A stretch of DNA of 64,000 nt from Mesorhizobium sp. M1C.F.Ca.ET.210.01.1.1 (GTDB taxonomy: Bacteria > Pseudomonadota > Alphaproteobacteria > Rhizobiales > Rhizobiaceae): assembly GCF_004791585.1 (NCBI RefSeq), contig NZ_SRUU01000022.1:42068-106067 (forward strand), read 5' to 3'. This document shows positions 34,780 through 43,241 of this stretch, piece by piece. How positions within the stretch are numbered: position 1 is the stretch's first letter; each line of letters begins with the position of its first letter. The position numbers and the translations under genes are program-made. Below the pieces are notes generated by a model. It saw nothing but the letters and a program-made list of their open reading frames with translations. It did no database searches and was not told the origin of the DNA.

Positions 34780-35673
34780 ATGCCTTCTCTGAAATCAGCA
34801 ACCGGGAAAGTCCGCGTCATCACAGAAGGCCTCGCCTTCGGCGAGTCGCCGCGCTGGCATGAGGGGCGGCTCTGGCTCTGCAACTGGGGCACGGGCGAGA
34901 TTGTCGCCGTGGACGAAGAGGGCAAGAGCGAAGTCATGCTCACCGTGCCAGCCGTCCTGCCCTATTCGATCGACTGGCTGCCCGACGGCCGGCTTCTGGT
35001 GATCTCCGGTCGGGAGGGCGTTCTGCTCCGTCAGGAAGCAGACGGAACGCTCGCCACCCATGCCGATCTGAGAGACCTGTCGAAAAGCCCTTGGAACGAG
35101 ATCGTCGTCGACGGACGCGGCAACATCTATGTCAATGGCGGTGGGCCGACGCCGGCGCCGGGCGAGCATTTCGGGCCGGGCACCATCGTGCTGATCACAC
35201 CAGACGGCGCGGTCCGGCAGGTCGCCGACAATATCGCCTTCGCCAATGGCATGGCGGTGACGCCGGACAATCGGACGCTGATCGTGGCCGAATCGCACGC
35301 CAACCGATTGACCGCCTTCGACATCGCTGCAGATGGCGGCCTTTCCAGTCGCCGCGTTTGGGCCGATCTCGGCAACGACTATCCCGACGGCATCTGCATC
35401 GATGCCGAAGGCTGTGTCTGGTATGCCGACGTGCCCGACTGCCACTGTGTCAGGGTGCGCGAGGGCGGCGCGAAGCTCGACCGGGTCGAGGCCGACCGCG
35501 GCTGCTTTGCCTGCATGCTGGGCGGCGCCGACGGCACGACCCTGTTCATCGTTGCCGCCGAATGGCGCGGTTTCGAGAACATGGTGAGAGACGCCCGCAC
35601 CGGTCAGGTGCTGAGCGTCGCTGTTTCCTCGCCCGGGGCGGGATGGCCGTCCTACAATTCCGGCACGCGCTGA
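34780..35673 (+). CDS. SMP-30/gluconolactonase family protein
   Basis: A 297-residue six-bladed beta-propeller of the SMP-30/LRE family, calcium-dependent lactonases of sugar acids. Typical blades are visible: GLAFGESPRWHEGRLWLCN (the metal-binding Glu), WNEIVVDGRGNIYVNGGG, IAFANGMAVTPDNRTLIVAES and NDYPDGICIDAEGCVWYADV. Its 3' end overlaps the convergent ABM gene by 22 bases. The substrate is not inferable. Confidence 0.88.
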   Translation: MPSLKSATGKVRVITEGLAFGESPRWHEGRLWLCNWGTGEIVAVDEEGKSEVMLTVPAVLPYSIDWLPDGRLLVISGREGVLLRQEADGTLATHADLRDLSKSPWNEIVVDGRGNIYVNGGGPTPAPGEHFGPGTIVLITPDGAVRQVADNIAFANGMAVTPDNRTLIVAESHANRLTAFDIAADGGLSSRRVWADLGNDYPDGICIDAEGCVWYADVPDCHCVRVREGGAKLDRVEADRGCFACMLGGADGTTLFIVAAEWRGFENMVRDARTGQVLSVAVSSPGAGWPSYNSGTR

Positions 35674-35993
35674 TAGTTTGCGATGTCGGCCTTGACGCCA
35701 AGGCGGGCGATCGTCTCCTGCGGGCTGAAGGCGATGCGCTCGTGCGCGGCCTTGACGATCGGCACCACCTTGTCGACGGCCGCCTGGCTTTCCCATTCGA
35801 CCATGGTGACGAGGTTGAACTCGCCCGGGCCGGAGAACTGCTCGAGCAGGAAATCCTGCACGAATCCTTCCTGCTGGCGCAGCAGTTCGTGCGTCATGCG
35901 GACCTTGCCGAGGATCTCGTCGCGGGCTTCCGCCGGCACGACGAACTTGTCGACCCGGAACACACTGCCATCGCGTTGATTCTTATTGCTCAT
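35652..35993 (-). CDS. Antibiotic biosynthesis monooxygenase (ABM) domain protein
   Basis: A 113-residue dimeric alpha/beta-barrel protein of the ABM family: VFRVDKFVVPAEARDEILGKV, a central RQQEGFVQDFLLEQ and NLVTMVEWESQAAVDKV. Such proteins include small quinol monooxygenases but many lack known activity. The start is at MSNKNQRDG (35993). The 3' end overlaps the SMP-30 gene tail-to-tail. Confidence 0.75.
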   Translation of the reverse strand: MSNKNQRDGSVFRVDKFVVPAEARDEILGKVRMTHELLRQQEGFVQDFLLEQFSGPGEFNLVTMVEWESQAAVDKVVPIVKAAHERIAFSPQETIARLGVKADIANYQRVPEL

Positions 35994-36089
35994 TTCGATC
36001 TGTCTCCGTTCTTGGACGAGGTGCTTCGCAGGGGCTCGGAGACGGTTTGCAAGCTCAAGATAGGTTGAGGTCAAGGGGAATTTTGCGCC

Positions 36090-36262
36090 CTCTCCTTCTC
36101 CCCTTGTGGGAGGAGAAGGTGGATCGGCGCGAAGCGCCGAGACGGATGAGGGTGCTGGAAGGAATGAGGCGCGGAAGTCCTGCCGCTGGCGCCATACTGG
36201 AACACCCCCCATCCGACCTCGCTTCGCGAGGCCACCTTCTCCCACAAGCGGAGAAGGAAAGG
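36090..36262. repeat. Long inverted-repeat element (family D, full copy)
   Basis: About 170 bp upstream of the ABM gene. The left arm is CTCCTTCTCCCCTTGTGGG, AGGAGAAGGTGG, a GCGAAGCGC palindrome and CGGATGAGGGTG. The right arm, reverse-complemented, repeats this order (CCTTCTCCGCTTGTGGGAG, AAGGTGG, GCGAAGC, CGGATGGGGGGTG). The arms are about 60 bases with a short core. The architecture parallels the family A elements but the sequence differs. Confidence 0.7.
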
Positions 36263-36264
36263 CT

Positions 36265-38148
36265 CTACGAAACCTCCGAGGTCCTTCTGCGCACGATGAC
36301 ACCCAGCTCGTCGCCTTCTCGGGCGATGCGCAGCCGCTCCTCGGCTTCGGTCGCCTCGCGCTGGCGGTCCCACATCGAGGCGTAGAGGCCGTGCTTGCGC
36401 AGCAGGTCCGCATGGGTGCCGCGCTCGGCGATCTGTCCGTCCTTGAGCACGATGATCTCGTCGGCCGAGATCACCGTCGACAGGCGGTGGGCGATCACGA
36501 TGGTGGTGCGGCCCTTGCTGACGAGGTCGAGCGCCGCCTGGATCTCCTGCTCGGTCTGGGTATCCAGCGCCGAGGTCGCCTCGTCCAGCATCAGGATCGG
36601 CGGCGCCTTGAGGATGGTGCGGGCGATGGCGACGCGCTGCTTCTCGCCGCCGGAGAGCTTCAGGCCGCGCTCGCCGACCATCGAGCGGTAGCCGTCGGGC
36701 AACTTCTCGATGAAAGGTCCGATCTGGGCGAGTTCGGCCGCCTTGCGCACCTCCTCCTCGCTGGCGCCGATGCGGCCGTAGCGGATGTTGTAGGCGATGG
36801 TGTCGTTGAAGAGCACGGTGTCCTGCGGCACCATGCCGAGCACGGCACGCAGGCTCTCCTGCGTCACGTCGCGGATGTCCTGACCGTCGATCAGCACCTG
36901 GCCGCGCTGGACGTCGTAGAAGCGGAACAGAAGCCTGGAGATGGTCGACTTGCCGGCGCCAGACGGGCCGACGATGGCGACCGTCTTGCCGGCCGGCACC
37001 TCGAACGACACGCCTTTCAGGATCTTGCGGTTCGGATCGTAGGAGAAGTGCACATCGCGAAACTCGACCTTGCCGGGACCGACCTTCAACGGCCTGGCAT
37101 CCGGCTTGTCGACGATCTCCTGCGGCACGTCGAGCAGGTCGAACATGTGTTCGATATCGGTCAAGCCTTGCCGGATCTCGCGATAGATGAAGCCGATGAA
37201 GTTGAGCGGCACCGAAAGCTGCATCAGCATGGCGTTGATGAAGACGAAATCGCCGACCGACTGCGTGCCAGCCTGCACCTCGAGCGCCGACATGCACATG
37301 ACGATGACGGTGCCGAGGCCGAAGATGAGGCCCTGGCCGAAGTTCAGCCAGCCGAGCGAGGTCCAGGTTTTCGTCGCGGCGGCTTCGTAGCGCGCCATCG
37401 AGCGGTCGAAGCGCTCGGCCTCCATGCGCTCGTTGGTGAAATATTTGACCGTCTCGAAGTTCAAGAGCGAGTCGATCGCCTTGGTGTTGGCGTCGGTGTC
37501 GCTGTCGTTCATGTCGCGCCGGATCGAGATGCGCCAGTCGCTGGCCTTGACCGTGAACCAGACATAGATCCACACCGTCACCGCCACCACGGCCACATAT
37601 TTCCAGCCATAGGTGTAGGCGAAGATGCCGGCGGTCAGCGCGAATTCGAGGATGGTCGGCGCCGTGTTCAGCATGACGAAGCGCACGATCGTCTCGATGC
37701 CCTTGGTGCCGCGCTCGATGATGCGCGACAGGCCGCCGGTGCGGCGCTCGAGATGGAAGCGCAGCGACAACTGGTGCATGTGGACGAAGGTGCGGAAGGC
37801 GAGCTGGCGCACCGCGTACTGGCCGACGCGGGCAAAGAGCGCGTCGCGCAACTGGTTGAAGCCGAGTTGCACCAGCCTCAGGACGTTATAGGCGATGACC
37901 AGCATGACCGGCGCGAGCATGAAGGCGGGCAGCGGCGGCGGCGTCTTCGAGCCGTGGGCCAGCGCATCTGTCGCCCATTTGAAGAAGTAGGGACCGGCGA
38001 CCAGCGTGAGCTTGGCGACGACCAGGAGCAGCGTCGCCCAGGTGACGCGGGCTCTCAGGTCGGCGCGGTCGGCCGGCCACATATAGGGCCAGAGGTTGCG
38101 CAGGGTCGTGAGAGTGCCGGTTTCGGCGGAGACGGTCTTTTCGGCCAC
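36265..38148 (-). CDS. Atm1-type ABC exporter (permease-ATPase half transporter)
   Basis: A 627-residue half transporter of the Atm1/HMT1 group, which export glutathione-linked persulfides or metal conjugates. Six transmembrane helices lie in residues 30-330. The ATPase domain has Walker A GPSGAGKST, signature LSGGEKQRVAIART and Walker B ILMLDEATSALD. The family motifs NFETVKYFTNE and QLSVPLNFIGFIYREIRQ are typical. I chose the GTG at 38148 (VAEKTVSAETG), with an AAAGGCAAG ribosome-binding site. It lies 25 bases after the arsR-type gene, implying metal- or sulfur-responsive control. Confidence 0.9.
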   Translation of the reverse strand: MAEKTVSAETGTLTTLRNLWPYMWPADRADLRARVTWATLLLVVAKLTLVAGPYFFKWATDALAHGSKTPPPLPAFMLAPVMLVIAYNVLRLVQLGFNQLRDALFARVGQYAVRQLAFRTFVHMHQLSLRFHLERRTGGLSRIIERGTKGIETIVRFVMLNTAPTILEFALTAGIFAYTYGWKYVAVVAVTVWIYVWFTVKASDWRISIRRDMNDSDTDANTKAIDSLLNFETVKYFTNERMEAERFDRSMARYEAAATKTWTSLGWLNFGQGLIFGLGTVIVMCMSALEVQAGTQSVGDFVFINAMLMQLSVPLNFIGFIYREIRQGLTDIEHMFDLLDVPQEIVDKPDARPLKVGPGKVEFRDVHFSYDPNRKILKGVSFEVPAGKTVAIVGPSGAGKSTISRLLFRFYDVQRGQVLIDGQDIRDVTQESLRAVLGMVPQDTVLFNDTIAYNIRYGRIGASEEEVRKAAELAQIGPFIEKLPDGYRSMVGERGLKLSGGEKQRVAIARTILKAPPILMLDEATSALDTQTEQEIQAALDLVSKGRTTIVIAHRLSTVISADEIIVLKDGQIAERGTHADLLRKHGLYASMWDRQREATEAEERLRIAREGDELGVIVRRRTSEVS

Positions 38149-38173
38149 TATTCTTGCCTTTTGGGTGAGAGGG

Positions 38174-38497
38174 TCAGCGGCTGGAGCAGCAGGAGTTGAC
38201 GAGTTCACGAAGCGAAGCCGACACGCCGGCAAGCGCGGCGTGGTCGATCGCATAGCGCGAGCGCTGGCGGTCTGCCTCGAAGCGAACGAGCCCGGCTTCG
38301 ACCAGGATCTTCAGATGTTGCGAAACCGTCGACTGGGCGAGATCGAGATGGTCGACCACCTCGCGGCAGGAGCAGCAACGGCTGGCCGAGAGATGCTTGA
38401 GGATCTCGATGCGCGCCGGATGCGACAACGCCGCAAAGCGCGCGGCGATGGCGCGGCTGTCGGCCCGCGCGCTCGTTTCAATGAGGGATTCGGTCAT
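38174..38497 (-). CDS. ArsR family metal/thiol-responsive repressor
   Basis: A 107-residue winged-helix repressor. Helix-turn-helix DLAQSTVSQHLKILVEAGLV spans about residues 52-71. A cysteine-rich segment SRCCSCREV (Cys41, Cys42, Cys44) lies at the position where ArsR/CadC sensors bind metal, and NSCCSSR at the C-terminus adds Cys103 and Cys104. It is co-transcribed with the Atm1-type exporter. An imperfect palindrome overlaps its start codon, suggesting autoregulation. Confidence 0.9.
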   Translation of the reverse strand: MTESLIETSARADSRAIAARFAALSHPARIEILKHLSASRCCSCREVVDHLDLAQSTVSQHLKILVEAGLVRFEADRQRSRYAIDHAALAGVSASLRELVNSCCSSR

Positions 38498-38519
38498 CGT
38501 TTATCGGCGATAGACGATG
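38495..38519. promoter_or_regulatory. Probable ArsR-type operator overlapping the start codon
   Basis: CATCGTTTAT-CGGCG-ATAGACGATG is a 10+5+10 dyad with one mismatch. The first three bases are the complement of the repressor's ATG. Binding here would block transcription or translation of the repressor-exporter operon. Confidence 0.55.
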
Positions 38520-38583
38520 GAAGATGATAGGGCAAGCTAGGCGGATGGGTAGCCGCTGAAAACCGATCTTCGCAATGCTGGCG

Positions 38584-38640
38584 GGACAGCGCCCCCTCTG
38601 CCCTGCCGGGCATCTCCCCCACAAGGGGGAAGATCAGCTA
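38584..38640. repeat. Family A arm (solo copy)
   Basis: GGACAGCGCCCCCTCTGCCC, then TGCCGGGCATCTCCCCCACA and AGGGGGAAGATC match the arm of the family A element. No core or second arm is present. It lies at the 3' side of the LysM gene and could form its mRNA end hairpin. Confidence 0.6.
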
Positions 38641-38650
38641 ATCGCCGCTA

Positions 38651-40279
38651 CTACTGCGTCTTCGCCGGCGGCGTGGTCATCTGATCGCCCATGGCCTTCA
38701 TGTCCGCCGGCTCGCCTTCCTTCGACTTGCCGGGAACCTTGAAGACCTGGCCGGGCCAGATGCGGTCGGGGTCGCGGATCTGATCCTGGTTGGCGAGATA
38801 GATGGTCGAATAGCGCACGCCATGGCCATAGACCCGGCGCGAGATGCGCCAGAGTGTATCGTGGCGGCGGATGATGACGGCGCCGTCGGCGTGTTCGAGC
38901 TTGGGTGCGACCGTCTCGGGCACATCGGCGGACGGCGTCGCTTCCGCGACCTTGGCGGGGGCTGCGGCGGCCGGCGCCGGCGTCGTTGTCCCGGCGGGCT
39001 TGGTCTCGGTCGCCGCAGCAGTCTCGGCGGGCTTGGCCTGTCCGGCCAGGGACCCAGCACCCTGAACCTGCGCGAGCTTGGTGTCAGCCGGTTTGGCCTC
39101 TGTCGGCGCAACCGCGGCGATCGACTCGCCGGGCTCGCGTTCGAACGGCACGGCGGCGCGGGCGACGACCTTCACGCCGTCGTCGGCAAGGCCGTCGACA
39201 TGGATCGTGTAATTGCCGACGGGGATGTCGCGCGCGGCTTCGATCAGGAAATGGCCATCGGGCGAGGTCTTGGCCTCGCCGAGCAGGATGTCGTCGGCAT
39301 AGGCGCGCACCTTGCGGCCGGGATCGGCGGTGCCGGCGACGAAGATCTTGCTGCCGTCGATCTCCACCGCCTCGACGGCGATCTTCGGTTCGCCCGCTGC
39401 GGCGGGCGCCGGCGTTGCAGGGGCAGCGGCCTGCCCGGTGGCTGCCGGAGCGGTCACTGCCGGGGCTGCCTCGGTATTGGGCGCCGCCGGCGCGGTTGCG
39501 GCAGGAGCCGGGGCTTGCGCGGCCGGGGCGGCGGCCTGATCGGTGGCGGCCGGGGCCGCGGGCTTGGCCTCCGGCTGCGGAACGGTGAGCAATTCGGACG
39601 GCTTGCCCGGCTCTTCGACCATCGCCAGCACCTGGCCGGTCGGGCTCTGCGGCACCGAGACGACGGCAGTCTGCGCCGAGGCGACGGCGACGCCGCCGGC
39701 GATGGCGCGCAGCGTGATCGTGTAGTCGCCGGGCTTCAGCGGATCGTCGAGCACGATGGCGAAGGCGCCGTCGGGGCCGGCGTCGGTCGAGCCGAGCACC
39801 GTCCCGCCGTTGAGGATCTCGACCTTGGCATTGGGCGCGGCACTGCCGGCGACGACGATCGAGCCATTGCCCTCGACGCGCACGACATCGAAGGTCGGCA
39901 GCGTCGGACCAGGGGCAGCAGGCGCCTGAGCGGCCGGCGCGGAGGCTGCCGGAGCGGCCGCATTGTCGGCCGCCGCCGTTGCCTTGTCGGCGGGCGCCAT
40001 GGCGTTGCTCGAAGCCGGAGCCATAGCGTTGCTGGCCGGCGCCATGGTGTTGGCCGGCGCCATGGTGTTGGCCGGGGCTTGCGTCTGCGGCAACCGCGCC
40101 TCGGTGGTCGTGCTGCTGGATCCCGCCGGCTTCGTTTCCGCTTGCGGAAGTGTCGCGACCGGCGCCGGCTTTTGGTTGTTGATATATGGATCGAGCGCGC
40201 CCGAACCGTAGGCGACCGCCGCGACAACGGCAACGCCGCCCGCCGCGAACAAGAACGCCTTTGATGGATTAATAGCCAT
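38651..40279 (-). CDS. LysM-domain protein with long Ala/Pro-rich region
   Basis: A 542-residue envelope protein. An N-terminal membrane anchor or signal (AFLFAAGGVAVVAAVAYG) is followed by a low-complexity Ala/Pro/Met region in which NTMAPA/NAMAPA units repeat. Two Ig-like beta modules follow, each with a VEGNGSIVVAGSA or VEIDGSKIFVAGTA strand, separated by more Ala/Pro linker. The C-terminal LysM domain (HDTLWRISRRVYGHG, WPGQVFKVPG) should bind peptidoglycan. I chose the ATG at 40279; a GTG at 40303 would add eight residues. Confidence 0.85.
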   Translation of the reverse strand: MAINPSKAFLFAAGGVAVVAAVAYGSGALDPYINNQKPAPVATLPQAETKPAGSSSTTTEARLPQTQAPANTMAPANTMAPASNAMAPASSNAMAPADKATAAADNAAAPAASAPAAQAPAAPGPTLPTFDVVRVEGNGSIVVAGSAAPNAKVEILNGGTVLGSTDAGPDGAFAIVLDDPLKPGDYTITLRAIAGGVAVASAQTAVVSVPQSPTGQVLAMVEEPGKPSELLTVPQPEAKPAAPAATDQAAAPAAQAPAPAATAPAAPNTEAAPAVTAPAATGQAAAPATPAPAAAGEPKIAVEAVEIDGSKIFVAGTADPGRKVRAYADDILLGEAKTSPDGHFLIEAARDIPVGNYTIHVDGLADDGVKVVARAAVPFEREPGESIAAVAPTEAKPADTKLAQVQGAGSLAGQAKPAETAAATETKPAGTTTPAPAAAAPAKVAEATPSADVPETVAPKLEHADGAVIIRRHDTLWRISRRVYGHGVRYSTIYLANQDQIRDPDRIWPGQVFKVPGKSKEGEPADMKAMGDQMTTPPAKTQ

Positions 40280-40312
40280 AATCTTTTCTGCCCCCTTAGC
40301 CACCTAACGCCG

Positions 40313-40341
40313 ATCTAGCGTGTTTTATCAAGTGCTACAAG
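40313..40341 (-). promoter_or_regulatory. Candidate promoter of the LysM gene
   Basis: On the minus strand CTTGTA and CTAGAT are separated by 17 bases, close to the rhizobial consensus CTTGAC-N17-CTATAT. The transcript would start about 25 bases before the LysM start codon. Confidence 0.5.
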
Positions 40342-40397
40342 AAAAAGCCCATTCCTGGACTTGACCGCGCCGACCGTCCCTATCACCAATCATCGCC

Positions 40398-41009
40398 ATG
40401 AACACGATTCGATCCGTCTGCGTCTATTGCGGTTCGTCTCCGGGCCGCGACGAGGCCTACATCAAGGCCGGCCACCTGCTCGGCCGCTCGCTGGCGAAAT
40501 CCGGTCTGCGCCTGATCTATGGCGGCGGCACCAAGGGGATCATGGGCGCCGTCGCCGAAGGCGCGCTCAAGGCCGGCGGCAAGGTGACCGGCATCATCCC
40601 GCGCTTCCTGATCAACAAGGAGGCGACCGAGACCGCTCTCGACAAGCTCGACGAGCTGTTGATCACCGACAACATGCACGAGCGCAAGCACAGGATGTTC
40701 GAGAAATCCGACGCCTTTGTGGCGCTGCCGGGCGGCATCGGCACGGTCGAGGAGATCGTCGAGATCATGACCTGGGCTCAGCTCGGCCATCACCGCAAGC
40801 CGATCGTCTTCGCCAACATCAAAGGCTTCTGGGACCCGATGCTGGCGCTGATCGAGCACATGTCTGAGGAAGGCTTCATCCACACCGCGCACCGGGTGAA
40901 GCCGCTGGTGGTCAGCGACCCCGATGCCATCGTCGCCGCCATCATGGTGGCCGGATCGTCGGTCGACGCGCCGACCGAGGGTGTGCAGGCGGTGATAGAC
41001 AAGATGTGA
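40398..41009 (+). CDS. LOG family nucleotide 5'-monophosphate phosphoribohydrolase
   Basis: A 203-residue Rossmann-like protein of the LOG family, often annotated TIGR00730. Members cleave cytokinin riboside monophosphates or other nucleotides to the free base. The signatures are MHERKHRM (93-100) and PGGIGTVEE (111-119). In a plant-associated bacterium it could supply cytokinin, but a nucleotide-salvage role is equally possible. It is divergent from the LysM gene. Confidence 0.9.
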   Translation: MNTIRSVCVYCGSSPGRDEAYIKAGHLLGRSLAKSGLRLIYGGGTKGIMGAVAEGALKAGGKVTGIIPRFLINKEATETALDKLDELLITDNMHERKHRMFEKSDAFVALPGGIGTVEEIVEIMTWAQLGHHRKPIVFANIKGFWDPMLALIEHMSEEGFIHTAHRVKPLVVSDPDAIVAAIMVAGSSVDAPTEGVQAVIDKM

Positions 41010-41042
41010 TTTTGGGGCCGCTCAAAAAATAGCACTCGGAAA

Positions 41043-41927
41043 TCATTCCCCTACTGTCCTCCTCAAATCCTCAATGACCGCCCTCCGATCATTGCGCCGC
41101 CAGGCGAGATGGATGGCGACACTGCGCCCGAACCACGGCAGGTCGCGGAAGACGATCCCCGGCGGCGCCGCGGCGCGCAGGCTCTCCTGGACCGTCGCCA
41201 GACCAAGCCCGGCGCTGACCAGGCCGAGCGAGGTCAGCGGGTCGGCTGTCTCATAGGCGATGTCAGGCACGAAGCCGGCCTCGACACAGGCCGCCAGGAA
41301 CTGCGCTCGATTGGTGTCGTCAGGCTGCCGAACGACGGTGATCCAGACACGGCCGTCGAGATGGCTCGGCCGAATGTCGATGACATCAACAAGCGGATCG
41401 CCCTCGGGGATTGCCAGCACCAGCGGCTCGCGACGCACCAGCATGCTGTCCAAGTCCGGATCGCCTTGCGGCGCCGACGCATAGACAAGGCCAAGGTCGA
41501 GTACCCGGCTTCGCAGATCCTCGAACTGCGCCGCCGTTCGGCGGCTCCTTAGTTGCAGGTGGAAATCCGGCCGATCACGGCGGAACTCGCGCAGCATGGC
41601 GGCGACCAGCCCGGCATGCACGGCGCCCTCGACATAGCCGATGGCGAGGCTGCCGGCGGCGCCGCTGGCAAGATTGCGGCCGAGATCCTCCAGCCGCGCG
41701 GCGCTGGCAAGCAGCGCGCGGGCTTCGGCGAGGAACGCCTTGCCCTCGGCGTTGAGATGGACCCGCTGCTTCGCGCGCTCGAACAGCGCCACGCCGAGCT
41801 GCTCCTCGAGCTGAATGATCTGCCGGCTCAAGGGCGACTGGGAGATGTGCAGTTGCCCGGCGGCGCGGCCGACATTGCCGGCCTCGGCGACAGCGACGAA
41901 ATATCTTATTTGGCGCAGATCGAGCAT
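41043..41927 (-). CDS. LysR family transcriptional regulator
   Basis: A 294-residue LysR-type regulator with the HTH RQIRYFVAVAEAGNVGRAA and SQSPLSRQIIQLEEQLG at residues 5-50. The effector domain belongs to the CatR/BenM-like style used for aromatic catabolism. It is divergent from a muconolactone-isomerase-like gene, a pairing that supports an aromatic-compound inducer, although no other ring-cleavage genes are present. Confidence 0.92.
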   Translation of the reverse strand: MLDLRQIRYFVAVAEAGNVGRAAGQLHISQSPLSRQIIQLEEQLGVALFERAKQRVHLNAEGKAFLAEARALLASAARLEDLGRNLASGAAGSLAIGYVEGAVHAGLVAAMLREFRRDRPDFHLQLRSRRTAAQFEDLRSRVLDLGLVYASAPQGDPDLDSMLVRREPLVLAIPEGDPLVDVIDIRPSHLDGRVWITVVRQPDDTNRAQFLAACVEAGFVPDIAYETADPLTSLGLVSAGLGLATVQESLRAAAPPGIVFRDLPWFGRSVAIHLAWRRNDRRAVIEDLRRTVGE

Positions 41928-41987
41928 TTCAGCTCCTCGGGAGTAAGTCCTATAAGGTCTGAACTCTATCCTAATCAGTCTTGGACA

Positions 41988-41999
41988 GTCTGGCCAGAC
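41988..41999. promoter_or_regulatory. Candidate regulator site between LysR and the isomerase-like gene
   Basis: GTCTGGCCAGAC is a perfect 12-base palindrome in the 115-base divergent interval. Nearby TCCTATAAGG is a further short dyad. Which one the LysR protein uses cannot be told from sequence. Confidence 0.4.
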
Positions 42000-42042
42000 G
42001 GCGCGATATCTCCGGCATCAACCGGCCACAAAGGAGACCGCC

Positions 42043-42333
42043 ATGCAGTTCTTTGCCCTTCTCACCCGCAACACCGAAAAGTTCAGTGACGCCGATTTCG
42101 CGCCGCTGCTGCCGCCCGAGTCCGAGCAGCGCAAGACCCTCTATGCGCAAGGCGCCGTGCGCCAGATCTGGAACCGAGGCGACATTCCCGGCAGCGGCAT
42201 GATGTTCGAGGCGGTGGACGAGAAGGAGGTGCGCGGCCATCTCGCCAGCCTGCCGCTGGTCGAGGCCGGCATGATGGACATTGCGGCGATCGTGCCGCTC
42301 AATCCGTATCCGGGCTTCGGGCCGAAGCGCTGA
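42043..42333 (+). CDS. Muconolactone delta-isomerase-like small protein
   Basis: A 96-residue alpha/beta-barrel protein similar to the muconolactone isomerase/YciI-like group: MQFFALLTRN start, the RQIWNRGDIPGSGMMFEA segment and LPLVEAGMMDIAAIVPL. True muconolactone isomerases sit in catechol operons, which are absent here, so the enzyme assignment is tentative. An AAGGAG ribosome-binding site is present. It is the probable target of the divergent LysR gene. Confidence 0.65.
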   Translation: MQFFALLTRNTEKFSDADFAPLLPPESEQRKTLYAQGAVRQIWNRGDIPGSGMMFEAVDEKEVRGHLASLPLVEAGMMDIAAIVPLNPYPGFGPKR

Positions 42334-42372
42334 AGCGACCGAGAAACAAGCGCTGCCACAAACCGGCAGCGC

Positions 42373-43230
42373 TTACGAGCCGCCACCGAAAATGCGACGA
42401 AAAAAGCCGCCTCGCCCGGCGCCGCTATAGCGTTCGGGCAGAGGGCGGGCGAGCAGGAACTGCTCATGGCCCTCGACGGTCTCGGTGCCGCGATAGCTGC
42501 ACTGCAACGACCGGGCCAAGGGAACGATTTCCCTCAGCACGGCCAGGAACCCTTCTCCATCGATCGGCACGCTCTTCAGCATCCGCAGTTCGCTGGAAAA
42601 TGTCTCGAGCCCAAGGAAGCGATAGCCGCGTTTCTCGAGCTCGGCGCGCAGCTTTGCAAGCGAGGGCCCCGCGCCCCAGAACTCGAAGCGTGTCGGCCTC
42701 ACGCGGGCATGCGGGGCGATTTCCAGACCGAGATCGCCGATCGCCTCGGTGGGAAGAATGAGCGGCGCCACGTCGGCAAGCGAATGCTCCTCAAGGGCGA
42801 ATGGGAAAGCCAGCGCCTCGGCGGCAGCGCGCGCTATCTGCTCGAAGCCGGCGACGTCCTCTGTCGTGAAGTAGAAATCGCGCCGGCCTTCGCCATGCTG
42901 CTCCGCGATATAGCAGGCGGGATAGCCGGCGGCAGCCAGATCCTCGCAGAGCCTTTCGAGGAAGGCGTAGTTCCGCCTTGATCCCTTGGGCGTCAGCAGG
43001 GCATCGCGCGGCGTCAATTCATTAGCACGCGGGCTGATTTTCAGGCGCAGGAGCGGGAGCGAAGCGGCAGCCCGCAGAAGCGCCATGTTCACCCGCGTGT
43101 GAATGAAAAGCTCGCCGCCATCGGGGCGGTAGCGCATCAGGCCGCGATGCGGTTCCGCCTCGCGAATGACCTCTTCCGTCTCTTCGTTCGAGACCTGTTC
43201 GCCGGTGACTGTGAACTGAAGCAAAGTCAT
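42373..43230 (-). CDS. RraB/DUF695-like protein
   Basis: A 285-residue cytosolic protein that I assign only loosely. The middle section (RRDFYFTTEDVAGFEQIA) resembles DUF695, and FEFWGAGPSLAKLRAELEKRGYRFLGLE resembles the RraB fold that inhibits RNase E. No catalytic motif is visible. The start at 43230 (MTLLQFTVTGEQ) fits; a longer frame to 43413 is unsupported. A 59-residue membrane protein gene ends 11 bases upstream, forming a two-gene operon. Confidence 0.5.
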   Translation of the reverse strand: MTLLQFTVTGEQVSNEETEEVIREAEPHRGLMRYRPDGGELFIHTRVNMALLRAAASLPLLRLKISPRANELTPRDALLTPKGSRRNYAFLERLCEDLAAAGYPACYIAEQHGEGRRDFYFTTEDVAGFEQIARAAAEALAFPFALEEHSLADVAPLILPTEAIGDLGLEIAPHARVRPTRFEFWGAGPSLAKLRAELEKRGYRFLGLETFSSELRMLKSVPIDGEGFLAVLREIVPLARSLQCSYRGTETVEGHEQFLLARPLPERYSGAGRGGFFRRIFGGGS

Positions 43231-43241
43231 TGCGCTGGAAC

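Noticed and set aside
41043..42333. Aromatic (catechol) degradation operon
   Set aside because: Only a LysR regulator and one muconolactone-isomerase-like small protein are present; no ring-cleavage or cycloisomerase gene is nearby.
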